A stretch of 64,000 nt of DNA from Arcobacter venerupis (GCF_013201665.1 NZ_CP053840.1:868001-932000), one strand, 5' to 3'. Counted from the first letter of the stretch, positions 1-9,328 are shown. Numbers and translations: made by a program. The notes: generated by a model not told the origin, from the sequence alone.

Positions 1-23
1 AGTAAAAATATAAGGAAATAAAA

Positions 24-1094
24 ATGATAAAAAAAATTAGTTTAGTCTTAGTATCTACTTTTTTAATGTTTTCAAATTTAAATGCAGCTGAGGCTGCACC
101 TCAAGTTGCGTTAGTTGAAACTCAAGCATTAAAAACACAAGAAGTGAATGATTTACAAGAGTTTATAGGAACTGTGAATTTTGATAAAAAATCAAAGATT
201 GCAAGTGAAAGTTCAGGTGTGGTAAAAAAGATAAATTTTGAAGTTGGACAAAAAGTTAAAAAAGATGATGTTTTAGTTCAAATAGATTCTGATATTTTAG
301 ATGCACAAATCAAAGCTTCACAAGCTGCTGTGAATATGTATGAAGTTCAGTTAAAAAATACAAAGAAAAATTATGATAGATATGCTTCTTTAATTGGAAA
401 AAATTCTATTTCACAAAAAGTTTTTGATGATGCAAAAGTTGAATATGATGTTGCAAATGAGAATCTTATTTCTTCAAAAGCAAGATTAAATGAGCTTAGT
501 ATTCAAAAATCAAAAAAAGTTATAAAAGCTCCATATTCTGGTGTAATTGTTGAAAAAAATATAAATTTAAATGAATGGTTAGATCAAGGAAGTTTAGTAG
601 CAACAATAGTAAATACAGAAGATTTAGAAATTGTTTTTAATCTTCCTATATCTTTTATTGGTGGATTAAAAAGTGGAGATGTTTATGATATAAATATTTC
701 AGATGAAATCATTAAAGCAAAACTTTATGCTGCAATTCCAAGTGGGGATAAATTAACAAGAACTTTCCCTGTTAGATTCAAAGCAGATGCAGGAGATAAA
801 TTCATTTTTGATGGAGCAAGTGCAAAAATTAATTTTGCAAAAGAGACAAAAAATAATGCGCTTGTAATAAATAGAGATGCAGTTATTAAAAGATTTAATA
901 TGGATGTTGTTTTTGCTGTTGTAAATGATAAAGCTGTGATGATTCCTGTAAAAGTTACTACTTATTTTGGATTAAATGCTGCAATTACTGGCGAGGGATT
1001 AGTTGATGGAATGCAATTAGTTACAAAAGGAAATGAGCGAGTTTTCCCTGATATGGGTGTAAAAGTATTAAATAATAATACTGAAAACAAATAG
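24..1094 (+). CDS. RND efflux periplasmic adaptor (membrane fusion protein)
   Basis: Periplasmic adaptor linking an inner-membrane RND pump to an outer-membrane channel. The 356-residue protein has a signal peptide (about residues 1-24). The first half of a lipoyl-like domain follows around 63-88 (SGVVKKINFEVGQKVKKDD), then a helical hairpin around 90-160, then the second lipoyl half around 168-196 (APYSGVIVEKN), with a beta-barrel and membrane-proximal region after that. This is the HlyD/AcrA order. The SD aaggaa lies 5-10 bases before the ATG. The pump gene follows 8 bases after the stop and a TolC-like gene follows that, so this is the first visible gene of a tripartite efflux operon. Any regulator would be to the left of the window. 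Substrate cannot be read from sequence. Confidence 0.92.
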   Translation: MIKKISLVLVSTFLMFSNLNAAEAAPQVALVETQALKTQEVNDLQEFIGTVNFDKKSKIASESSGVVKKINFEVGQKVKKDDVLVQIDSDILDAQIKASQAAVNMYEVQLKNTKKNYDRYASLIGKNSISQKVFDDAKVEYDVANENLISSKARLNELSIQKSKKVIKAPYSGVIVEKNINLNEWLDQGSLVATIVNTEDLEIVFNLPISFIGGLKSGDVYDINISDEIIKAKLYAAIPSGDKLTRTFPVRFKADAGDKFIFDGASAKINFAKETKNNALVINRDAVIKRFNMDVVFAVVNDKAVMIPVKVTTYFGLNAAITGEGLVDGMQLVTKGNERVFPDMGVKVLNNNTENK

Positions 1095-1102
1095 GATAAA
1101 GC

Positions 1103-4100
1103 ATGGATTTAATAAAATTTTCAATTAAAAACCCTGTAACTATTATTGTTTCAGTTTTGATTGTGGTTTTATTTGGATTTATATCACTTGGTAATTTACC
1201 TTACCAATTAACTCCAAATGTTTCAAAACCTGAAATTAAAATTACAACAGTATGGCCAGGTGCTACGCCTTATGAAATAGAGCGAGAAATTATAGAAGAG
1301 CAAGAAGATGCTTTAAAAAGTTTAAATAATTTATTAGAATATGAATCTTCTTCAACAGATAATTCAGGAGAAGTAAAACTTACTTTTAAACTGGGAACTG
1401 ATATTAGAGTAGCACTTCAAGATGTTTCAAATAAACTAAATGAAGTTAGTTCTTATCCTGATAATGTAGATGAACCAATTATTGAAACTGCAACTGCAAG
1501 TCCAGTTATTTGGATGATGTTACAAACTTTAGATGATAATAAAAGAAATATTGATGAATATAGAACATATTTTAATAATGAAATAAAACCACTTATTAAA
1601 AGAGTTGATGGAGTTTCAGGAACTATGGATGGAGGTGGACGAGAGCAAGAGATGCAAGTTAATCTTGATGTAAATAAACTTGCAGCTTATAATCTTACAA
1701 TTCCACAAGTTATTGATATTTTACAAGCAGAGAATGTAGATATTTCTGCAGGAACTCAAAATATGGGTAGACGTTCATATAGAATTAGAACAGTACATAA
1801 ATTTTTATCACCTCAAGATATAAAAGATGTTATTTTAGTTTCAAATAGAGAACAAAGAGTAACAGTAGGCGATGTGGCAACAGTTGATTTTGGATATGAA
1901 ACTCCAAGTACAGTTGCTATGTTTTTTGGTAAAGATGGAATATTTTTAGGTGTTCAACCAAGTGCTGATGCGAATATTGTACAACTTACAAATGATGTAG
2001 AAAAAGTTGTAAATGAATTAAATGAAACAACTCTTAAAAAAGAGGGTTTAAATATGAGATGGATATATGACCAAAGGCCATATATTGTAGGTTCAGTTGA
2101 TTTAGTGCAACAAAATATTTTAGTTGGAGGACTCTTAGCTGTAATAATTTTAATACTATTTTTAAGAGCTGCTTCTCCAACAGCAGTTGTTGCTGTGGCA
2201 ATTCCTATTTCAGTAATTGGAACATTTATTGTTCTATCGTGGCTAGGAAGAAGTTTAAATACTATTTCACTAGCTGGAATCTCCTTTGCTGTTGGTATGT
2301 TAGTTGATAGTGCAATTGTTGTATTAGAAAATATTGATAGACATAGAAAAGAAGGAATGAGTGTAAGTGATGCAGCTTACAAAGGAACAAAAGAGGTTTG
2401 GGGAGCTTTAGTTGCTAGTTCATCTACAACAATGGCTGTATTTATTCCAATTATCTTTTTACAAGATGAAGCAGGGCAGTTATTTAAAGATATTGCAATT
2501 GCTGTTACATCATCTGTGTTATTTTCTTTATTTGTTTCAATTACAGTTATTCCAATGCTTTGGAAAAAATTTGCAAGTATTTCAGGAAAAGAGCCAAGAG
2601 GTGATAGTTCATTAACAAGATTTGGAAATAAATTTGTAAATTTATTTATGAGAATAATTAAATGGTCATTAAAAACAACAATGAACAAGTTAATAACAAT
2701 AGGAAGCTTAGGTATATTTTCAGCTTTAATTATTATCTCTTTATTTCCTAAAATGGATTATTTACCACAAGGAAATAAAAACTTAATTTTTAATATTTTG
2801 ATAACACCTCCTGGTCTTTCTTATGAAGAAAGATATAACATGGGTGCATATTTGATGAAAAAAGTCGAGCCAAATATAAATAAAGATGTAGATGGAGTTC
2901 CAGGAATAAATAGAGCATTTTTTGTCTCTTTTGGAGATTTTAGTTTATTTGGTGCAACTTCAATGCATGAAAGCCGTGCAAGGGAATTAATACCATTTTT
3001 TAGACCAATTGTAAATTCACTTCCATCAGTATTTGGAGTATCTTTGCAATCAGGTGTTTTTGAAGATGATATTGGAGAGGGTAAAACAGTTAATATTGAT
3101 ATTAGTGGTGAAAAGATTGAGGATATTGCCAATGTAGGAACTCAATTATTTATGGCAGCTAGTGGAGCAATTTCGGGAGCACAAGTACGACCAGTTCCAT
3201 CTATTGAGTTACTTTATCCAGAAGTGCGAATAAAACCAAATCAAGATGCTTTAAAAGCTCTAAATTTAAGTTCTAGTGATTTAGGTATTATGACTGATGT
3301 TTTAATGAGTGGAAGAAAAATATCAGACTTTGAACAAGATGGAAAGAAAAAAATAGATTTAGTTTTAAAAGCAAATGATGAGCAAATAAAAACTCCTGAA
3401 GATATTCTTTCAGCGCAAGTTGTTGTTCCAAATGGAGCATTAGTTCCAATGTCTTCACTTGCTAGTGCATTTGATACAACAGGAATTAGTGAAATTAGAC
3501 ACTTAGATGGAAAAAGAACTATTACTTTACAAGTAACACCACCTGTTAATATGACTATTCAAGAAACTATGACTATTTTAAGTGGTGCAATTGAAAGTAT
3601 GGAAAAAGATGGAAAAATTTCAAAAAATGTTGAAATCGGAATAAGTGGAGCAGCTGATAAATTAACAGAAACAATTGGAATGTTAAGTATGAACTTTATT
3701 TTGGCTTTAATAATTATTTATTTATTAATGGCTGCATTATTTGGGAATTTCTTATATCCAATAGTTATTATGTTTACAGTTCCACTTGCAACTGCTGGTG
3801 GATTTATAGGACTTGCTTTAACAAATAAATTTATTGAGCCACAACCTTTAGATGTTTTAACAATGCTTGGATTTATTATTTTAATTGGAATCGTTGTAAA
3901 TAATGCAATTTTAATTGTTCATCAAAGTTTAAATCTAATTAGAGATGAGGGTTATGAACATAAAGCAGCAGTTATTGAAGCTACAAGAACAAGAATTAGA
4001 CCTATTTATATGAGTTCTCTAACTTCTATTTTTGGAATGTTACCATTAGTTTTAATTCCAGGTCCAGGAAGTGAGTTTTATAGAGGTTTAGGTTCAGTAA

Positions 4101-4237
4101 TTACAGGTGGACTTACACTTTCAACGGTATTTACTATATTTGTTACACCGGCTCTTTTAATGTTTTTTATTAAATTAGAAAAAAGAGCAAATCCTGATGA
4201 AAAATCAGTTCAAAATGTAGATGTAAGTAAATCTTAA
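1103..4237 (+). CDS. RND family efflux pump permease
   Basis: Inner-membrane proton-driven exporter of 1044 residues, the usual RND length. TM1 is at about 10-30. A large periplasmic loop, a TM2-TM6 block around 335-490, a second loop and a TM8-TM12 block around 860-1025 give the duplicated RND fold. The TM4 motif reads GMLVDSAIVVLENI, so only the first of AcrB's two relay aspartates is kept and the second is Ser. The TM10 motif reads VVNNAILIV, with Asn where AcrB has its relay Lys. This pattern is common in the NolG/SwrC-like branch, so it is a subfamily mark rather than damage. It lies between the adaptor and the channel gene. Exported compounds are unknown. Confidence 0.93.
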   Translation: MDLIKFSIKNPVTIIVSVLIVVLFGFISLGNLPYQLTPNVSKPEIKITTVWPGATPYEIEREIIEEQEDALKSLNNLLEYESSSTDNSGEVKLTFKLGTDIRVALQDVSNKLNEVSSYPDNVDEPIIETATASPVIWMMLQTLDDNKRNIDEYRTYFNNEIKPLIKRVDGVSGTMDGGGREQEMQVNLDVNKLAAYNLTIPQVIDILQAENVDISAGTQNMGRRSYRIRTVHKFLSPQDIKDVILVSNREQRVTVGDVATVDFGYETPSTVAMFFGKDGIFLGVQPSADANIVQLTNDVEKVVNELNETTLKKEGLNMRWIYDQRPYIVGSVDLVQQNILVGGLLAVIILILFLRAASPTAVVAVAIPISVIGTFIVLSWLGRSLNTISLAGISFAVGMLVDSAIVVLENIDRHRKEGMSVSDAAYKGTKEVWGALVASSSTTMAVFIPIIFLQDEAGQLFKDIAIAVTSSVLFSLFVSITVIPMLWKKFASISGKEPRGDSSLTRFGNKFVNLFMRIIKWSLKTTMNKLITIGSLGIFSALIIISLFPKMDYLPQGNKNLIFNILITPPGLSYEERYNMGAYLMKKVEPNINKDVDGVPGINRAFFVSFGDFSLFGATSMHESRARELIPFFRPIVNSLPSVFGVSLQSGVFEDDIGEGKTVNIDISGEKIEDIANVGTQLFMAASGAISGAQVRPVPSIELLYPEVRIKPNQDALKALNLSSSDLGIMTDVLMSGRKISDFEQDGKKKIDLVLKANDEQIKTPEDILSAQVVVPNGALVPMSSLASAFDTTGISEIRHLDGKRTITLQVTPPVNMTIQETMTILSGAIESMEKDGKISKNVEIGISGAADKLTETIGMLSMNFILALIIIYLLMAALFGNFLYPIVIMFTVPLATAGGFIGLALTNKFIEPQPLDVLTMLGFIILIGIVVNNAILIVHQSLNLIRDEGYEHKAAVIEATRTRIRPIYMSSLTSIFGMLPLVLIPGPGSEFYRGLGSVITGGLTLSTVFTIFVTPALLMFFIKLEKRANPDEKSVQNVDVSKS

Positions 4238-4250
4238 AAGGAAAATAGTT

Positions 4251-5504
4251 ATGAAAAAAATAAAATTATTAACACTATCATTAACAGCTTTTTTAGCTGT
4301 TAATCTAAATGCTTTAAGTCTAGATGACGCTGTAAAAAAAGCATTAGAAAGCAATTTTGATATACAATCAAAAAATTATGATTATATTGAAAGTTTAGAG
4401 AATGTAAAGTCAAATAATGCAAACTATTTACCAAAATTAGATGCGTCTTATGGTTTTACAAATACTGATAAAGCAAATGCTGGATTTGAATCAGATGAAG
4501 GCGTTGCAAGTTTAAAATTGTCATACAATTTATTTAATGGTTTTAAAGATTTAGCGCTAAAAGAGTCATCTATTTACTTATCACAATCTTCGCAATATTC
4601 ATTAAATGCCACAAAACAAGATATTGTTCTAAACACAAAAACAGCATATATAAACTATCTTGATAAACAAAATGCTTTAGATACTTATAAAAGTGCTTAT
4701 ATTTTGTTTCAAGAACAATATGAAGATTCTAAAAATAGATATGAACAAGGTTTAATTGCAAAAAATGATTTACTTCAAGTTCAAGTAAATATGTCAAGTG
4801 CAAAACAAAATGTGGTTAAAGCACAAGGTGATTTAAAAATCGCAAAATTCCAATTATCAAATATTTTAGGTGGAATTGATTTAGAAAATGAAACTATTGA
4901 AAAGCTAAATGAACAAGCTATTCAAAGTTCAGTTTATGATGAAAAACTACTTGAAAATAGAAGTGAAATTCAAGCTTTAAAAATGAATTTACAATCTATA
5001 AAAGAGTTAGAAAAATCTGCAAAAGCTGGGTATTATCCAAAAGTTGATGCTTCGGTTTCTCACAATAAATATTATGATGAATTATCTAAAAATATAGAAA
5101 ATAAAGAAGAAAATCAAAATATTGCAAATGTAACTGCAACATGGAACTTATACAATGGAGGATATGATTCTTCTCAAACTGAAATTTATAAAATAAAATA
5201 TCTTAATGCAAATTCAATTTTAAGTAAAACAAAACTTGATATTAAACTTCAATATGAAAATGCAAAATCAAATCTTGAAGTTGCCCTTGATAATCTTGAA
5301 ACATCAAAATTAGCACTTCTTCAAGCTAAAGAAAATTACGGTATTGTAAAAAATAGATTTGATGAGGGTGTCTCAACAAGTACAGATTTAACAGATGCAA
5401 ACTACTTATTAACTCAAGCAAAACAAGGATTTAATAGAGCCTATTTTGATAAATTCATTGCGATTTCTACACTTGATAGAATCATAGAAAAAGAGACTTA
5501 TTAA
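4251..5504 (+). CDS. TolC family outer-membrane efflux channel
   Basis: Outer-membrane trimeric channel of the RND system. It has a signal peptide (about 1-22, ending NLNA) and then two OEP repeats of long amphipathic helices: about 25-210, and 230-410 with SAKAGYYPKVDASVSHN beginning the second beta segment. At 417 residues it is typical of the family. SD aaggaaaat precedes the ATG and the pump stop is 13 bases upstream, so it is the third gene of the operon. No lipobox is seen, so it is probably an unlipidated outer-membrane protein. Confidence 0.92.
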   Translation: MKKIKLLTLSLTAFLAVNLNALSLDDAVKKALESNFDIQSKNYDYIESLENVKSNNANYLPKLDASYGFTNTDKANAGFESDEGVASLKLSYNLFNGFKDLALKESSIYLSQSSQYSLNATKQDIVLNTKTAYINYLDKQNALDTYKSAYILFQEQYEDSKNRYEQGLIAKNDLLQVQVNMSSAKQNVVKAQGDLKIAKFQLSNILGGIDLENETIEKLNEQAIQSSVYDEKLLENRSEIQALKMNLQSIKELEKSAKAGYYPKVDASVSHNKYYDELSKNIENKEENQNIANVTATWNLYNGGYDSSQTEIYKIKYLNANSILSKTKLDIKLQYENAKSNLEVALDNLETSKLALLQAKENYGIVKNRFDEGVSTSTDLTDANYLLTQAKQGFNRAYFDKFIAISTLDRIIEKETY

Positions 5505-5547
5505 AAAGAATTTTCAGATTTATACTACATCATAAAAGATAATTTTG

Positions 5548-5556
5548 TGATATAGT
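5548..5556 (+). promoter_or_regulatory. Extended -10 promoter placed for a leaderless eamA mRNA
   Basis: TGATATAGT fits an extended -10 (TGnTATAAT) with one mismatch. Exactly six bases separate it from the ATG at 5563, so transcription would begin at or next to the start codon. No Shine-Dalgarno is present. The same TTTGTGATA block sits at the same distance from the ATG of ispG. Confidence 0.5.
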
Positions 5557-5562
5557 ATAAAA

Positions 5563-6429
5563 ATGAATCAAACTTTAAATATCAAATTTATTCTTTTTTT
5601 ACTGTTATCATTGCTTTTTTTAGCACTTAATTCAATACTTTGTAAATTTGCCTTATCAAGCAATTTTATTGATGCTTACACTTTTACGATGTTTAGACTT
5701 TTTTTTGGCTCAATCACTCTTATTCTAATATTTTTTTATAAAAGAAAAAAAATATATTTCTCAAAAAAATCAAATTGGCTTAGTTCTTTGATGCTATTTT
5801 TATATGCAATATGTTTTTCATACTCTTTTTTAAATATAGATGCAGGAGTAGGGACTTTACTTCTTTTTGCTGTTGTTCAACTTGTAATGATAATATTTTC
5901 ATTATTTCATAAAGAAAAAATAAATTTGCAAAAAATTGCTGGAATTGTTTTAGCAATGTTTGGATTGGTTTATCTTTTATATCCAAAAGAGAGTTTTGAA
6001 CTCTCTTTATTTCATGCTTTTTTAATGATTATTGCTGGAATTTCTTGGGCAGTTTATACAGTTCTTGGAAAAAAATCTTCTGATTCTTTATATAACACAA
6101 TGGATAATTTTACAAAATCTCTTATTTTTGTAGGGATATTTTATATTTTATTTCTACCTGAAAATACATTTATAACTCAAAAAGGTTTGATTTTGGCTTT
6201 TATATCTGGAAGTTTAACATCAGCAATTGGATATTTATTATGGTATGAAATATTGCCCAAAATGCAATTTATAACTGCTGGAATAATTCAATTATTTGTG
6301 CCAATTATCTCTATTATAATCAGTATTATCTTTTTAAATGAGAGCTTAACTTCAACGCTATTTTTATCAACAATGATGATATTTATGGGAATTTTACTCA
6401 CGATTTTTTCAAGAAAACTTAATAAATAA
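5563..6429 (+). CDS. EamA/DMT family transporter
   Basis: Predicted inner-membrane drug/metabolite transporter of 288 residues with about ten hydrophobic helices in two EamA halves (about 8-140 and 150-284). The second half contains SGSLTSAIGYLLWYEILPKM, typical of the family. Substrate is unknown; relatives export amino acids or metabolites. It stands alone: it is not tightly joined to the efflux operon (58-base gap) and is followed by a strong hairpin. No ribosome binding site is visible, and a -10-like hexamer is six bases before ATG. Confidence 0.88.
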   Translation: MNQTLNIKFILFLLLSLLFLALNSILCKFALSSNFIDAYTFTMFRLFFGSITLILIFFYKRKKIYFSKKSNWLSSLMLFLYAICFSYSFLNIDAGVGTLLLFAVVQLVMIIFSLFHKEKINLQKIAGIVLAMFGLVYLLYPKESFELSLFHAFLMIIAGISWAVYTVLGKKSSDSLYNTMDNFTKSLIFVGIFYILFLPENTFITQKGLILAFISGSLTSAIGYLLWYEILPKMQFITAGIIQLFVPIISIIISIIFLNESLTSTLFLSTMMIFMGILLTIFSRKLNK

Positions 6430-6430
6430 A

Positions 6431-6454
6431 AAGAGACATCAAAGGATGTCTCTT
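6431..6454 (-). terminator. Hairpin terminator between eamA and the ompA-like gene
   Basis: Perfect 10-bp stem AAGAGACATC/GATGTCTCTT with a 4-base loop. On the minus strand the stem is followed by TTTATTT, so it best fits termination of the leftward fecR-ompA transcript. It lies between convergent genes and may serve both. Confidence 0.8.
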
Positions 6455-6466
6455 AAAAAGTAGAAT

Positions 6467-7066
6467 CTATTTTAGAATAATTTCAACTCTTCTATTTTTT
6501 GCATTAGATACATTATCAGCTGTTTTAACCAATGGAGCACTATCTCCATAATATTCAACTTTAATTAGAGATTTATCAGTCATATCTTTCATTAAGATAC
6601 TAGCTACGCTTTGTGCTCTTTTAAATGATAGGGCTTTGTTATACTCTTTATCTCCTGCGCTATCACTATGTCCAATACATAGCACTTCTATAATATCATT
6701 GTCTTTAATTAGTTGATTGACATTTTTTATTTCTGCTATTTGAGTTTTATTTAACTCTGCACTATTATTAGGAAAATAAAATAAAATGCTTTGAGGTTTT
6801 TTTGGTAAAGCATTTAAAACTTCTGCATATTTTGTTTCAACAACTTTTTCTGTTTCAACTTTTTTTTCTATTTCACCTCTTTGCGAAATATTTAATGATG
6901 AATAAGCAGTATCAATATTATACTTTACACCTTTATTATCAGCGATTGAAATAACTCCTGTTTTGCCACCTTCTTCAGGTAATAATGTTATTTGAGTACC
7001 TTTTGCAGAACAACCTGAGAAAATAAAAACTCCAATTAACATACAAAATGATATTAAATATCTCAT
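6467..7066 (-). CDS. OmpA family peptidoglycan-binding lipoprotein
   Basis: Envelope lipoprotein of 199 residues. It has a lipoprotein signal (IGVFIFSGC, Cys about 19), a linker of about 70 residues, and a C-terminal OmpA-like domain (about 93-199). The domain contains FPNNSAELN, GHSDSAGDKEYNKALSFKRAQSV and NRRVEI, which carry the Asp and Arg that hold peptidoglycan diaminopimelate. It probably tethers the outer membrane or a complex to the wall. Its ATG overlaps the stop of the FecR-domain gene by 4 bases, so the two are translationally coupled and probably act together. Confidence 0.9.
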   Translation of the reverse strand: MRYLISFCMLIGVFIFSGCSAKGTQITLLPEEGGKTGVISIADNKGVKYNIDTAYSSLNISQRGEIEKKVETEKVVETKYAEVLNALPKKPQSILFYFPNNSAELNKTQIAEIKNVNQLIKDNDIIEVLCIGHSDSAGDKEYNKALSFKRAQSVASILMKDMTDKSLIKVEYYGDSAPLVKTADNVSNAKNRRVEIILK

Positions 7067-7500
7067 TCTTTAGCCTCCACTACAAAATATGTACCTCTAA
7101 TCCCAATTGATGCTGATTTAGTTTTTATTGTCATTGCTTCAGGATTTATTTTTGGTATTAGACCTGTGATACAAGCCATAGTTCCTTTTAAAAGATTACT
7201 TCCAAATTTTACTTTTTTATCTGCTGGTTCAAATAGATATTCATCAACTGAAAATTCAGAATTAGAACCAATTGAAATTAATGTATTATCTTCAAAAATA
7301 AGACCAATTGTACTATTAGTACTTGTATTAATAATATCTTTTACAAAAATCTTATCGCCAACTTTTAAGGCACTTACTTTTTTACTCTCATGAGTAACAT
7401 TAACTTCACCTTTAACGGATTTTACTAAGGCAACTGATTGTGCAGATAATAGAGTTGGTATGCTTATCAACAATATAAATAAAGCAAAAAACTTTTTCAT
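7063..7500 (-). CDS. FecR-domain periplasmic protein
   Basis: Exported protein of 145 residues with a signal peptide (about 1-20, LLISIPTLLSAQS) and a FecR domain: VKGEVNVTHESKKVSALKVGDKIF, then FEDNTLISIGSNSEFSVDEYLF, ending SIGIRGTYFVV. It has no anti-sigma transmembrane helix, so it resembles the stand-alone periplasmic FecR proteins rather than the iron-citrate regulator. SD AAGGGGAG lies just before the ATG. It is co-transcribed with the OmpA lipoprotein and sits directly behind a 40-bp palindrome (7510-7549). Exact role unknown. Confidence 0.82.
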   Translation of the reverse strand: MKKFFALFILLISIPTLLSAQSVALVKSVKGEVNVTHESKKVSALKVGDKIFVKDIINTSTNSTIGLIFEDNTLISIGSNSEFSVDEYLFEPADKKVKFGSNLLKGTMACITGLIPKINPEAMTIKTKSASIGIRGTYFVVEAKE

Positions 7501-7509
7501 AGCTCCCCT

Positions 7510-7549
7510 TTTTATTAAGTATAATTTGTTCTAATTATACTTAATAAAA
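7510..7549. promoter_or_regulatory. 40-bp perfect palindrome upstream of fecR-like gene
   Basis: Arms of 17 bp (TTTTATTAAGTATAATT and its complement) flank a 6-base spacer. Each arm holds a TATAAT box, one on each strand. The palindrome ends ten bases before the FecR gene start and just upstream of its SD. There is no T-run after it in the direction of fecR, so it looks more like a promoter/operator or mRNA-leader hairpin than a terminator. Confidence 0.6.
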
Positions 7550-7581
7550 TAAATATTTATGACATTAAGGAATAGTTATTA

Positions 7582-7800
7582 TTAATTATTCTCTTTAGGT
7601 TTTGAAGGTAAGTTTTCTATTCCTTTAAAATGATCATGCCATTTTAATTGAGAAGGTACATTTGTTGAAGTATCAGCTTTATTATTTACTTCAAAATTAA
7701 TAGCAGTTACTGGAGGTTTTTTTTCAAGATATATAAATGCAATTGTTAAAACAATAGCACTAAGAATTAGTTTGATAATAAAATATTTTAAATCTTTCAT
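7582..7800 (-). CDS. Small single-pass membrane protein, unknown function
   Basis: A 72-residue protein with one hydrophobic helix (about 9-25, IIKLILSAIVLTIAFIYL) and a polar C-terminal tail rich in Pro, Lys and Asn. I do not recognise a family. It lies between the biotin carboxylase and the FecR gene on the same strand, with an 81-base gap to fecR that contains the palindrome. The length and the clear helix support a real gene, but the SD is weak. Confidence 0.6.
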   Translation of the reverse strand: MKDLKYFIIKLILSAIVLTIAFIYLEKKPPVTAINFEVNNKADTSTNVPSQLKWHDHFKGIENLPSKPKENN

Positions 7801-7854
7801 GTAAATATTGTTACATTGTTTTAATTAAAATATCCTATATATTAAGAAGAAAGT

Positions 7855-7880
7855 TTAAGAATCTCAAAAGAGATTCTTAA
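7855..7880 (-). terminator. Terminator of the biotin carboxylase gene
   Basis: Perfect 11-bp stem TTAAGAATCTC/GAGATTCTTAA with a 4-base loop, overlapping the last codon and stop of the leftward biotin carboxylase gene. A T-rich tract follows on the minus strand. Confidence 0.8.
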
Positions 7881-9328
7881 TGTTTAACTTTGATATTATT
7901 TTTTTTGATTGTTTCCATTAGTTTCATAATCCCAGCAATCTTTTCTTCTTCTTTTTTAATATTATCTTCACTATTAAGAGTGAAGATTTCCATTTTTTTA
8001 TCTAAATAACTTGTATTAAAAGTTCCATTGATGAAATCTTCATCCCTTACAATTTCTCTATGAAGTGGAATATTTGTAGGGAATCCCTCAATATAAAATT
8101 CATCTAAAGCTCTTTTAGCTTTTTTAACTGCACCTTCCCAAGTTAATGCCCAAACAATTAGTTTTCCAATCATTGAGTCATAATTTGCAGGAACTTTATA
8201 TCCAGTATAAATACTTGTATCAAGTCTTACTCCTGGACCTCCTGGAGTTAAATATTTACTTACAGTTCCAGTTCCTGGCATGAAGTTTTTTTGTGGATTT
8301 TCAGCATTTATTCTAAATTCAATAGCATAACCTCTAAATTGAATCTCTTCTTGTAAAAATTGTAATTTATCACCCTCAGCAATTTCAATCATTCTTTGAA
8401 TAATATCAACACCTGTGATTGTTTCAGTTACTGGATGCTCAACTTGAACTCTTGTATTCATCTCAATAAAATAGATATTATCCTGAGCATCAACTAAAAA
8501 TTCAACAGTTCCTACACTTTCGTAACCTAATTTAAACATTGCTTTTGTAGCAATTCTATAAAGTTCTTTTCTTGTTTCGTTATTAAGTCTTGGACTAGGT
8601 GCAATTTCGATAACTTTTTGGTGTCTTCTTTGGATAGAACAATCTCTTTCACCTAAATGAAGAACATTTCCATATTTATCAGCGATAACTTGGATTTCGA
8701 TATGTCTTGGATTTTCAACATATTTTTCAATGAAAACTTCATCTCTTCCAAAATATTTCATTGATTCATTTGTAGCACTTTCAAACATCTCTTTAAAATC
8801 TTTTTCAGCTTTTACAATTCTCATCCCACGTCCACCACCACCAAATGCAGCTTTGATGATTACAGGAAAACCAATTTCTCTTGCAACTTTTTCACCTTCG
8901 TGAATACTAACTACTGGTTCATCAGTTCCTTCAAGTACTGGAACACCAACTTTCTTCATAGCAACTTTAGAAGCCATTTTATCACCAAAAAGTTCTATGT
9001 GTTCAGGTTTTGGTCCAATGAAAATAATTCCATTTTCTTCACATGCTCTTGCAAAATCAGCATTTTCACTTAAAAATCCATAACCTGGGTGAATAGCATC
9101 ACAATCTGCTTTTTTAGCAATTGAAATAATTCTGTCATAATCAAGATATGCTTGAATTAAATCACCCATGATTGGATAACATTCATCAGCTTTTCTAACC
9201 CAAATACCCTCAACATCAACTTCTGAAAATATAGCAACACTTCCAATTTCTAGCTCTTTACAAGCTCTAATGATTCTAAGAGCTATTTCACCTCTATTTG
9301 CAATAAGTACTTTTTTTATCTTTGCCAT
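7877..9328 (-). CDS. accC: Biotin carboxylase subunit (acetyl-CoA or pyruvate carboxylase)
   Basis: ATP-grasp enzyme that carboxylates biotin on a carrier protein using ATP and bicarbonate. It shows the glycine-rich loop KAAFGGGGRGMRIV, the bicarbonate/biotin segment ERDCSIQRRHQKVIEIAPSP, and EMNTRVQVEHPVTE of the active site. It is 483 residues, about 30 longer than E. coli AccC, with an extra charged Lys/Glu-rich C-terminal tail. No accB or transcarboxylase gene is next to it. Epsilonproteobacteria can carry both an AccC and a separate pyruvate carboxylase subunit A, and the longer tail leaves PycA open. Catalytic activity is firm; the partner is not. SD AAAGGC precedes the ATG. Confidence 0.8.
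   Translation of the reverse strand: MAKIKKVLIANRGEIALRIIRACKELEIGSVAIFSEVDVEGIWVRKADECYPIMGDLIQAYLDYDRIISIAKKADCDAIHPGYGFLSENADFARACEENGIIFIGPKPEHIELFGDKMASKVAMKKVGVPVLEGTDEPVVSIHEGEKVAREIGFPVIIKAAFGGGGRGMRIVKAEKDFKEMFESATNESMKYFGRDEVFIEKYVENPRHIEIQVIADKYGNVLHLGERDCSIQRRHQKVIEIAPSPRLNNETRKELYRIATKAMFKLGYESVGTVEFLVDAQDNIYFIEMNTRVQVEHPVTETITGVDIIQRMIEIAEGDKLQFLQEEIQFRGYAIEFRINAENPQKNFMPGTGTVSKYLTPGGPGVRLDTSIYTGYKVPANYDSMIGKLIVWALTWEGAVKKAKRALDEFYIEGFPTNIPLHREIVRDEDFINGTFNTSYLDKKMEIFTLNSEDNIKKEEEKIAGIMKLMETIKKNNIKVKH

Noticed and set aside
2377-3132. Open frames opposite the RND pump gene
   Set aside because: They are antisense shadows of a strongly supported gene with no SD or family similarity.
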